NCBI GenBank assembly: GCA_003520455.1
Contig: DOUV01000401.1
Location: 1 to 5,363 of the forward strand
DNA from: Chloroflexota bacterium
GTDB taxonomy: Bacteria > Chloroflexota > Anaerolineae > Ardenticatenales > Ardenticatenaceae
DNA: 5,363 bases
Direction: 5' to 3'
In this document: positions 1-5,343 of the stretch, in pieces
Position numbering within the stretch: position 1 is the stretch's first letter
How the letters are laid out: each line of letters begins with the position of its first letter
Notes under the pieces: model-generated
What the model saw: the letters and a program-made list of their open reading frames with translations, nothing else
Database searches by the model: none
What the model was told of the DNA's origin: nothing
Translations under genes and position numbers: made by a program

Positions 1-53
1 GGAGATATGGGTAATAGATAGATCAAAACAGGCATGACAATGCACGAGCAAAC
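1..53. other. Leader region, no supportable gene
   Basis: This short stretch is visibly richer in A and T than the rest of the window. It contains a small inverted repeat, GCAT-gaca-ATGC, at 32-43. Stop codons occur early in two forward frames (12-14 and 19-21) and at 40-42 or nearby spacing in the other, so at most a few C-terminal codons of an upstream gene could lie here. The AT-richness would suit a promoter, but I cannot point to a convincing -35/-10 pair. Confidence 0.4.
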
Positions 54-62
54 GGAGAGGAG
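54..62 (+). promoter_or_regulatory. Strong ribosome binding site for the ACP gene
   Basis: The purine run GGAGAGGAG ends five bases before the ATG at 68 and fixes that codon as the start. Another ATG at 63 is out of frame with the gene and overlaps the end of this site. Confidence 0.8.
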
Positions 63-67
63 ATGCT

Positions 68-670
68 ATGGCGACTGATATTCCCGACACCGATCGGGTG
101 ACGAGCGCCCAACAGGAAGTGATCGAACAGAGAGTCCGCCAGATCGTCGCGAAGGCTCTGGAGCTCGACGTCGACGAAGTCCAGCTTTCGTCCTCGCTCG
201 TCGACGAACTGGGCGCCGAATCGCTTGACCTGCTCGACATCGCCTTCATGCTCGAGCGGGCCTTCAAAATTGAGTTCCCGCGCATCGATATCCTGGAGCG
301 AGCCGCCGGACACTTCGGCGAAGAGTCCCTGGTTGTGGATGGTGTCGTCACCGACTTTGGCCTGGCGCTCCTCCGACGGGGCATGCCGGAGATCGCCTCG
401 GAGCGGCTGCAAGCGGGAACGCGCGACGTCGACGTGATGCGGATGATCACGGTGCAGAGCTTCGTTCGCATCGTGACGCGGCTGCTGGAGGCCAAGGAAC
501 AGTTCCCGAGGACGTGTCCGGCCTGCGGCGCGATGATGGAGGAATCGGACATCATGCCCGAGTTCGTCTGTCCGGCGTGCGGCACGATTCAGCCGCTCCC
601 GAGTGGCGACGAAATCCTCCTGCAAGATCTGATCGCCCTGGCAGACGACAGAAACGGGTCTTCTCAATAA
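68..670 (+). CDS. Acyl carrier protein with internal insertion and C-terminal zinc ribbon
   Basis: This 200-residue protein is about two and a half times the length of a normal ACP (about 80 residues). Residues 15-70 read as ACP helices I-III, with the DELGAESLD motif placing the phosphopantetheine-accepting serine at Ser52. A helix IV-like segment (MITVQSFVRIVTRLLEAKE, about 126-144) is recognisable from the usual TV-x-DLV pattern, but roughly 50 extra residues (about 75-125, including a GLALLRRGMPE stretch) separate it from helix III. After it come two CPAC knuckles, Cys150/Cys153 and Cys168/Cys171, spaced 14 apart, which should form a rubredoxin-like zinc ribbon. The protein should hold acyl intermediates as thioesters on a 4'-phosphopantetheine arm in the cytoplasm. 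It heads the cluster, consistent with being the dedicated carrier for the enzymes downstream. The zinc ribbon may dock a partner enzyme (inference). The carrier role is confident; the ribbon's purpose is unknown. Confidence 0.88.
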   Translation: MATDIPDTDRVTSAQQEVIEQRVRQIVAKALELDVDEVQLSSSLVDELGAESLDLLDIAFMLERAFKIEFPRIDILERAAGHFGEESLVVDGVVTDFGLALLRRGMPEIASERLQAGTRDVDVMRMITVQSFVRIVTRLLEAKEQFPRTCPACGAMMEESDIMPEFVCPACGTIQPLPSGDEILLQDLIALADDRNGSSQ

Positions 671-690
671 TCCAGGGCGCGGGGGCTCGG

Positions 691-723
691 ACGGGCGGCA
701 CAGCAGCGTGCCCGCCGCCCCGT
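691..723 (+). other. Imperfect GC-rich hairpin between ACP and hotdog 1 genes
   Basis: ACGGG (691-695) can pair with CCCGT (719-723) and GGCAC (697-701) with GTGCC (708-712), around a six-base AGCAGC loop. One unpaired base lies on the left and six on the right. A pyrimidine-rich stretch follows (TTTCCCTCCTT), but it is not a clean U-run, so a terminator call is not supported. It may act as a weak attenuator or mRNA processing/stability element in the 79-base gap. Confidence 0.35.
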
Positions 724-736
724 TTCCCTCCTTGTT

Positions 737-741
737 AGGAG
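737..741 (+). promoter_or_regulatory. Ribosome binding site that decides the hotdog 1 start
   Basis: AGGAG sits eight bases before the GTG at 750. This favours GTG 750 over the in-frame GTG at 708, which lies inside the hairpin and has no purine-rich site upstream. The paralogue at 2575 begins with the same codon and the same first residues, supporting the choice. Confidence 0.8.
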
Positions 742-749
742 CACAACGC

Positions 750-1199
750 GTGCGATTCCTCCTGATCGATCGCATTCTGGAACTCGAGAGCGGCAAGCGG
801 GCAACCGGCATCAAGAATGTGACCATGAGCGAAGATTTCTTCGCCTATCACTTTCCTGATATGCCAATCATGCCCGGCATGCTGATCACCGAGTCGCTGG
901 TACAGCTGGCCGACTGGGTCATTCGCGAGAGCAGCGACTTCACGTGCCTGAGCCTCGTCACCGGGTTCGAGCGCTTGAAGTTCCGCCAGATCGTCCGGCC
1001 GGGTGACCAGCTTCGGCTTGAAGTCGAAATCGTCACCTGGGAAGGCCAGCAGGCCGTCGTGAAAGGCAAGGCTTTCTGTGACGGCAAACTGGTGACGGCG
1101 ACAGATTTTACCCTCGCCGTGCAGCCGGTCGAGCCCTGGCTGACGCCTGGCGAGGCGCGGCGCCTCTTCCAGATGATTCATCCCGTACCGGCCTCTTGA
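750..1199 (+). CDS. FabZ-like hotdog 3-hydroxyacyl-ACP dehydratase (copy 1)
   Basis: This 149-residue protein has the single hotdog fold and length of FabZ (about 140-150 residues). The signature YHFPDMPIMPGMLITESLVQ lies at 33-52. His34 and Glu48 are 14 residues apart, as are the catalytic His and Glu of FabZ, so the enzyme is expected to be active. The likely reaction is removal of water from 3-hydroxyacyl-ACP to give trans-2-enoyl-ACP in the cytoplasm. It starts with GTG at 750 behind a good AGGAG. Its N-terminus, MRFLLIDRILELESGKR, closely matches that of the hotdog protein encoded at 2575-3036, marking the two as paralogues. The unusual ACP upstream is its probable substrate carrier. An isomerase or a thioesterase of the same fold is a less likely alternative because the dehydratase pair is intact. 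Confidence 0.85.
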   Translation: MRFLLIDRILELESGKRATGIKNVTMSEDFFAYHFPDMPIMPGMLITESLVQLADWVIRESSDFTCLSLVTGFERLKFRQIVRPGDQLRLEVEIVTWEGQQAVVKGKAFCDGKLVTATDFTLAVQPVEPWLTPGEARRLFQMIHPVPAS

Positions 1200-1223
1200 C
1201 AGGGGGAAAGGGATTGAAGGAGA

Positions 1224-1242
1224 GACGACCCACCGGGTCGTC
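1224..1242 (+). other. Perfect 8-bp hairpin upstream of the ketosynthase gene
   Basis: GACGACCC (1224-1231) and GGGTCGTC (1235-1242) are exact reverse complements separated by only three bases (ACC). The hairpin lies in the middle of the 76-base gap before the ATG at 1276. No T-run follows, so it is not a standard terminator. It could be an operator-like palindrome or an mRNA structure that separates expression of the flanking genes. Confidence 0.45.
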
Positions 1243-1275
1243 GCTACGAGAGGATCATTTGTAAAGTGGGTAGCT

Positions 1276-2571
1276 ATGGACAGTTTTGAGAGCGATTCTG
1301 GCTTGCGGCGGGTGGTCGTCACCGGCATGGGGGCGATCACGTCGCTGGGGCGGGACGTCGACACGACCTGGAAGGCTCTGCTTGAAGGGCGCTCCGGTAT
1401 CCGCCAGATCCGCCAGTTCCCGAGCGACGACTTCCCCGTGAGGATCGGCAGCGAGGTCGATCTGGATGGGATCGAGCTTGAGGGGACAGAGGACCTCGCG
1501 CCGCTGATGAGCCGCTCGGTCCAGTTCGGAATCTGGGCACTCGAACAGGCCTGGCAGGATGCCTGTCTCAAGGACGAGGCGATCGACCCCTGGCGATCGG
1601 GTGTCTGCATCGGCGCCGCCAGTTTCCCGATCCTGGAAGGCGACCTGGCCCGCCCCGAGTATATTCTGCACGCCGACCACTACCATGTCGAGCATTACCT
1701 CGAACTCTGCCGCCAGATGCCCGAGCTCCTGGCGCAGCGCGACATTGGAACCGTCGCGACGCTTCTCTCCATGCGCCATCCCCTATATGGCATCAGCACC
1801 ACCGTCCAGACCGCCTGCGCTTCCGCCACACAAGCCATCGGCGAAGCGTATCACATGATTCGGCACGGCGAGGCCGACCTGCTTGTCTCGGGAGGGACCG
1901 ATAGCATGATGTCGGCGCTCCCGGTGATCGGCTTCAGCCTGCTCGGCGTGACATCATTTTTCCAGGGAGACCCCACGAAGGCCTGCCGTCCCTTCGACCG
2001 GAAACGCGACGGGCTCGTCGTCGGGGAGGGAGCCGGTATCGTCATCCTGGAGGAACTCGAGCACGCCCGGCGCAGGGGGGCGCGTATCCACGCCGAGGTG
2101 ATTGGGTACGGTTCGTCCTGCGACGGGTACCGTTTCACCGACAGCCATCCCGAGGGATACGGCCCGATCAGTTGTATGCGGGCGGCGCTCGAGGATGCCG
2201 GCATCGCCCCGGAGGCTGTCGACTATATCAACGCGCACGGCACCGCGACGGTCCAAAATGACCGGACCGAGACGACGACGATCAAGCGCGTCTTCGGCGA
2301 TCACGCCTACCGCGTCCCCATCAGCTCAACGAAGTCGCAACTCGGCCATCTCATCTGTGCGGCAGGTGGTATCGAATTGATCGTCACGGTCCTCGCCATG
2401 AACCAGGGCATCATCCCGCCCACGATCAACCTGGAGCATCCCGATCCGGCCTGCGATCTAGACTACGTCCCGAACCGGCCGCGGCCGGCCAGGATCCGGA
2501 TCGCGATCTCCAACTCCTTCGGCTTCGGTGGACAGAACGGGACCGTCGTCGTGCGGCGATGGGAGGAGTGA
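1276..2571 (+). CDS. Catalytically complete beta-ketoacyl-ACP synthase (FabF/KSII type, KS-alpha-like)
   Basis: This 431-residue thiolase-fold protein is slightly longer than FabF (about 412). It opens with RRVVVTGMGAITSLG. All elements of the Cys-His-His active site are present: nucleophile Cys181 in QTACASA, His321 in NAHGTAT, Lys353 and His358 in STKSQLGH. The C-terminal gating loop FGFGG (415-419) is intact. It should catalyse decarboxylative Claisen condensation of malonyl-ACP with an acyl chain. Between the GVCIGA strand (109-114) and the active-site Cys it is about ten residues longer than E. coli FabF and carries a His-rich segment (HADHYHVEHY, 132-141), in the region that in relatives lines the dimer interface and acyl pocket. 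The ATG at 1276 follows a modest GTGGG (1266-1270). Its end overlaps the ribosome binding site of the next gene. The degenerate KS homologue at 3116-4396 is the likely heterodimer partner (inference). Confidence 0.92.
   Translation: MDSFESDSGLRRVVVTGMGAITSLGRDVDTTWKALLEGRSGIRQIRQFPSDDFPVRIGSEVDLDGIELEGTEDLAPLMSRSVQFGIWALEQAWQDACLKDEAIDPWRSGVCIGAASFPILEGDLARPEYILHADHYHVEHYLELCRQMPELLAQRDIGTVATLLSMRHPLYGISTTVQTACASATQAIGEAYHMIRHGEADLLVSGGTDSMMSALPVIGFSLLGVTSFFQGDPTKACRPFDRKRDGLVVGEGAGIVILEELEHARRRGARIHAEVIGYGSSCDGYRFTDSHPEGYGPISCMRAALEDAGIAPEAVDYINAHGTATVQNDRTETTTIKRVFGDHAYRVPISSTKSQLGHLICAAGGIELIVTVLAMNQGIIPPTINLEHPDPACDLDYVPNRPRPARIRIAISNSFGFGGQNGTVVVRRWEE
2561..2568 (+). promoter_or_regulatory. 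Ribosome binding site inside the KS 3' end
   Basis: GGGAGGAG lies in the last codons of the ketosynthase gene, six bases before the GTG at 2575. With only three bases between the KS stop (2569-2571) and this start, the two genes are probably translationally coupled. Confidence 0.75.
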
Positions 2572-2574
2572 GGG

Positions 2575-3036
2575 GTGCGATTCCTATTCCTCGACCGTAT
2601 CCTCGAGGTGGAGCGCGGCAAACGGCTCCTGGCGACGAAGACTGCCTCCATCATGGACGAATACTTCACCATGCATTATGCGCGCCAGCCGCTGATGCCG
2701 GCCGCGCTGGTGATCGAGTGTCTCGCCCAGGCCGGCGGGTGGTTGAACATCATCAGCCGCGATTTCAGAGTCAGGACGGTGCTGGGTCTCCTCGAAGAGG
2801 CCCAGATCCGGCGCCCGGTCCGAGCGGGAGATCTGCTCATCGTAGAAGCCCAGATGATGTACATGCACGTGGACGGTGCCACGCTTCGGGGGGAGGTTCG
2901 GGTTGACTCCGAGGTTGTCGCGACCGTCGGCCGCCTGGTATTCGCCAACGAAACGGTTCAGGACGTGGCCTTTGCAGAGCGACAGCGCGAGCACTTCCAC
3001 TATGTCGCCGGTGGGTACCGGCTCTCGCAAGATTGA
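2575..3036 (+). CDS. FabZ-like hotdog protein (copy 2) with altered active-site loop
   Basis: This 153-residue single hotdog protein is paralogous to the one encoded at 750-1199. Both start with GTG and share MRFL-(L/F)-(I/L)-DRILE-(L/V)-E-x-GKR. The predicted catalytic pair keeps identical numbering, His34 and Glu48, followed by Gln52. The surrounding signature has changed: HFP has become HYA (34-36), and the Gly of the central-helix PG motif has become Ala (PAAL, 42-45). Dehydratase activity on 3-hydroxyacyl-ACP is still plausible. A changed substrate range, isomerase activity or a structural role in a mixed hotdog oligomer are alternatives. It follows the KS gene by three bases and should be made in step with it. 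The fold and paralogy are clear; the exact reaction is not. Confidence 0.8.
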   Translation: MRFLFLDRILEVERGKRLLATKTASIMDEYFTMHYARQPLMPAALVIECLAQAGGWLNIISRDFRVRTVLGLLEEAQIRRPVRAGDLLIVEAQMMYMHVDGATLRGEVRVDSEVVATVGRLVFANETVQDVAFAERQREHFHYVAGGYRLSQD

Positions 3037-3042
3037 TAAGAA

Positions 3043-3097
3043 GGGGGCGAGGGGGATCAGGCGCGGTTGAGCCACGCGCAATCCCCTGCATGCCCCC
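3043..3097 (+). other. Long interrupted stem-loop between hotdog 2 and KS-beta genes
   Basis: Three helices stack in register: GGGGGC (3043-3048) with GCCCCC (3092-3097), GGGGAT (3052-3057) with ATCCCC (3081-3086), and GCGCG (3061-3065) with CGCGC (3075-3079). They total 17 base pairs with two internal loops and a nine-base apex. The structure fills most of the 79-base gap and ends 18 bases before the ATG at 3116. No T-run follows. It may tune translation or stability of the downstream message, or partially terminate transcription. Confidence 0.5.
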
Positions 3098-3115
3098 GGA
3101 TTATGGGGTTGGTAT

Positions 3116-4396
3116 ATGGTGACGCACGAGCGGGTAGTCGTGACCGGCGTCGGTGTAGTCTCACCACTGGCCACCCACGCGCAGCCCCACTTCGGGCGAC
3201 TGCTGCTGGGAGAGTCGGGGATGACGGTCTCAGACCGACCGGAGTACCGCACCTTTGCCTCGGCTCTCGAGGCCAGGGTCAACGATTTCGATCGCAGCCG
3301 CATGATCACGAACCGGGTGTTGCGCAAGCTGTTGTCGCCGAGTGCAGCCTACGCGTTGACGGCAGCAGGCGGGGCCGTTTGCGACGCCGGGTTGGAGGGC
3401 CGCAGTGATCTCTTGAAGCGTTGCAGCCTCTACGTCGGCTCAATCGCCGTGGATATCGATGCCGAAATCTTCATCCCGGCGTTCAAGGCCTCGCTCGGCC
3501 AACAGGGCGATTTCGAGATATCGCGCTTCGCCACGCGCGGCATCAAGTTGTTGGACCCCCTCTTCCTGGTCAAAGCCTTGCCAAACGCCGGGTTGTGCGG
3601 TATTTCCATCCAGCATCAAGTTCTCGGGCCGAACGCCAACATCACGAACGGTGCCGTATCCGGACTGCAGGCCGTCGCGCTGGCCGCCGCGTCGATCTGG
3701 CGGGGCCAGGCGAAGGTTGCGCTGGCCGGCGGCTACGACTCGCTGCTCCGGATGGACTGCGTGGCCGAACATCTCATCGCCGGCCGCCTGTCGAAGCGCC
3801 ACGCCGAGCCTGAATCAGCCTGCCGCCCGTTCGACCAGGAGCGGGATGGGTACGCGCTCGGCGAAGGCGCGGCCTTCGTCATGCTCGAGGCGGAATCGCA
3901 TGCTCGGGCTAGGTCGGCGCGCGTCTACGGCGAAATCCTGGGCGTCGCCCATACGGCTGACCCGACGCTGATCCGGCGGCCGGAATCGGACGACGGCCGG
4001 GCCCTCGAACACGCCGCGCGGCAGGCCCTGCGACAGGCGGGAAGCGGCCCGGACGACGTGGAGGTCATCTTCGGCGACGGCCTGGCGACCGAGGTGGACG
4101 ACCTTCGCGAGGCCGGGGTGATCAAGCGCCTGGTCGGTGAGGCGCCCGTGCCGTTCACAGCGGCCACCCCCGCCCTGGGCTTCACCGGTGCAGCGAGTGG
4201 GGTATTCTCGCTCGTCCACGCCCTGATGGCCCTGGCCCGCCAGGTTGTCCCGCCGCTGATCAACTGCCGGCGGCAGGACCCACGCTGCCCCGTGTACTTC
4301 TGCGACCGCGCTCAGGAAGCTCGCTTCCGGCGGGCGTTGGTCTGGAACAGCGCCTGCGGCCAGAAAAATGTCGCCGTATTCGTGGGTTCTCGTTGA
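3116..4396 (+). CDS. Catalytically dead ketosynthase homologue, chain-length-factor/KS-beta-like
   Basis: This 426-residue protein has the ketosynthase fold throughout: ERVVVTGVGVVSPLA at the start, ACRPFDQERDGYALGEGAAFVMLE at about 235-258 (matching CRPFDRKRDGLVVGEGAGIVILE in the active KS) and a PPLIN motif near 379. Every catalytic position is changed. Aligning NGAVSGLQAV with the TACASG motif puts Ala180 in place of the nucleophilic Cys. GDGLAT puts Asp321 in place of the first His. TPALGF puts Pro352 and Phe356 in place of the Lys and second His. The FGFGG gate is reduced to ACG near 413-415. It cannot condense on its own but is conserved enough to fold and dimerise, as chain-length factors do beside KS-alpha in type II polyketide synthases. 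Those factors commonly carry Gln at the Cys position; Ala is different. The start ATG has a weak GGGG (3105-3108) upstream. Its likely partner is the KS at 1276-2571. Confidence 0.85.
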   Translation: MVTHERVVVTGVGVVSPLATHAQPHFGRLLLGESGMTVSDRPEYRTFASALEARVNDFDRSRMITNRVLRKLLSPSAAYALTAAGGAVCDAGLEGRSDLLKRCSLYVGSIAVDIDAEIFIPAFKASLGQQGDFEISRFATRGIKLLDPLFLVKALPNAGLCGISIQHQVLGPNANITNGAVSGLQAVALAAASIWRGQAKVALAGGYDSLLRMDCVAEHLIAGRLSKRHAEPESACRPFDQERDGYALGEGAAFVMLEAESHARARSARVYGEILGVAHTADPTLIRRPESDDGRALEHAARQALRQAGSGPDDVEVIFGDGLATEVDDLREAGVIKRLVGEAPVPFTAATPALGFTGAASGVFSLVHALMALARQVVPPLINCRRQDPRCPVYFCDRAQEARFRRALVWNSACGQKNVAVFVGSR

Positions 4397-4398
4397 GA

Positions 4399-5343
4399 AT
4401 GCCATCACCTGTTCTCTTGCTCGGGCTCCTCGTCCTGCTGGCCTGTGCCCGGCTGTATCTTCGCCAGGGTTCCCTGATCTTCAGACCGGGCCCCGCCGTC
4501 TCAGGATCGCCGGCCGACCTTGGGCTTCGCTTCGAAGATCTTGGCCTGCGCTGTGCGGATGGTGTGATGATTCAGGGATGGTGGGTGCCCGGCCGGATGG
4601 AGAGCAAGTCTGTCGTCTTCTTCCACGGGAGCGACGGCAACATCACGCACGAGCTGGCGACCTTGCGGTTCCTCCACGGACTTGGTCCGAATGTGCTCAT
4701 GGTGGACTACCCCGGCTATGGACGGAGCGACGCACGGACGAGCGAGCGCGGCTGCTACCAGGCCGCCGAAGCCGCCTGGAGCTTCGTCACGGAGAGCAGG
4801 GGATTCCACGGCGAGGATGTGATCGTCTTTGGGCAGTCGCTGGGCAGCGCGGTGGCGACCTACCTGGCGACCACTCGAACGTGTGGCGGGTTGGTGTTTC
4901 AGAGCGGCTTTAGCTCGGTGCCGGATATGGCAGCTGCGATCTACTGGTATCTTCCGGTGAGGTTCTTTGTTCACACCAGGATGGATTCGTTGAGGCGGAT
5001 CGCCGGCTGCCACTGCCCTGTTCTCGTGCTTCACTCCGAGGACGACGAGCATATCCCCGTCGCCCAGGCCTTCCGAGTCTACGCGCAGGCGCCCGGGCCG
5101 AAGAAGTTCGTGCGTCTGGGGGGGCCGCACTCCAGCACTCAGTGGCGGCGGGATCCTGACGTTCGCGCGGCGTGGACGGAATTGCTTGCCGGGCGCACCG
5201 AACAGTGGCCTGGTGCCCTGCCCCATCGTGACGGCGGCCCGCCCCCCGCCGCCGGCCGGCTCCCCGGAGATGCGCAAGAGGGTACGGGGGCCTTGGCGCG
5301 CGGCGGGGCTGGGCGCCAAGGCCCCCACGCCCCGGATTCGTGA
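4399..5343 (+). CDS. Membrane-anchored or lipoprotein-like alpha/beta hydrolase (Bem46/COG1073-like)
   Basis: This 314-residue protein begins with a short hydrophobic segment, LLLGLLVLLACARLYL (6-21). It contains a lipobox-like LLAC, so it may be a lipoprotein (Cys16) or have an uncleaved membrane anchor. The hydrolase domain spans about 40-265. It has the oxyanion motif HGSDGN (76-81), VDYPGYGRSD (102-111), nucleophile Ser147 in GQSLGS, Asp216 in HSEDDEHIP, and His244 in GGPHSS. The complete triad predicts an active esterase, thioesterase or lipase outside or at the membrane. Placed directly behind the KS-beta gene, it could process the pathway product. ATG 4399 lies two bases after the preceding stop (4394-4396), implying coupling; a TTG at 4393 is an in-frame alternative. 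Residues from about 268 on are Gly/Pro/Ala-rich, look unlike the domain, and coincide with inverted repeats in the DNA, so the true end may be earlier. Confidence 0.82.
   Translation: MPSPVLLLGLLVLLACARLYLRQGSLIFRPGPAVSGSPADLGLRFEDLGLRCADGVMIQGWWVPGRMESKSVVFFHGSDGNITHELATLRFLHGLGPNVLMVDYPGYGRSDARTSERGCYQAAEAAWSFVTESRGFHGEDVIVFGQSLGSAVATYLATTRTCGGLVFQSGFSSVPDMAAAIYWYLPVRFFVHTRMDSLRRIAGCHCPVLVLHSEDDEHIPVAQAFRVYAQAPGPKKFVRLGGPHSSTQWRRDPDVRAAWTELLAGRTEQWPGALPHRDGGPPPAAGRLPGDAQEGTGALARGGAGRQGPHAPDS
5233..5253 (+). other. GC-rich 6-bp inverted repeat in the hydrolase 3' tail
   Basis: GGCGGC (5233-5238) pairs with GCCGCC (5248-5253), and the flanking C5232-G5254 pair extends it. The loop is nine bases of mostly C. 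An exact palindrome, GCCGGCCGGC, occupies 5251-5260. Structure this dense inside a reading frame is more typical of intergenic DNA, but GC-rich sequence makes short repeats common. Confidence 0.3.
5286..5326 (+). terminator. Perfect 14-bp hairpin at the end of the cluster
   Basis: GGGGGCCTTGGCGC (5286-5299) and GCGCCAAGGCCCCC (5313-5326) are exact reverse complements around a 13-base loop. It lies 15 bases before the hydrolase stop codon and is the strongest inverted repeat in the window. Its position after the last recognisable domain suggests transcript termination or 3'-end protection of the operon mRNA. The absence of a following T-run argues against a classical intrinsic terminator. A dispersed repeat element is the main alternative. 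Confidence 0.5.

Noticed and set aside
708..749. Upstream GTG start for hotdog 1 adding 14 residues
   Set aside because: It lies within a predicted hairpin without a ribosome binding site, while GTG 750 has AGGAG at good spacing and matches the paralogue's N-terminus.
23..826. 267-residue minus-strand open frame opposite the ACP
   Set aside because: The opposite strand encodes an unmistakable ACP with its phosphopantetheine site and zinc ribbon. The antisense product has no recognisable feature.
735..1610. Long minus-strand open frame
   Set aside because: It lies antisense to hotdog 1 and the KS, spans their intergenic gap, and its translation shows no recognisable domain. It is a shadow of GC-rich coding DNA.
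2584..3327. Long minus-strand open frame
   Set aside because: It is antisense to hotdog 2 and the start of the KS-beta gene, with no recognisable motif. The plus-strand genes have clear family signatures and ribosome binding sites.
3653..3655. Sequencing error or pseudogene as the cause of the missing KS-beta catalytic Cys
   Set aside because: Four separate catalytic positions are all changed by substitution while the frame stays open for 426 codons and fold motifs are kept, which fits a maintained non-catalytic subunit better than decay.
4393..4398. TTG start for the hydrolase
   Set aside because: ATG 4399 is two codons downstream and is the more usual start codon. The difference is two residues and does not affect the domain.
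4501..5328. 275-residue minus-strand open frame
   Set aside because: It is fully antisense to the hydrolase, whose catalytic triad is intact. The antisense translation is Arg/Pro-rich without any domain.
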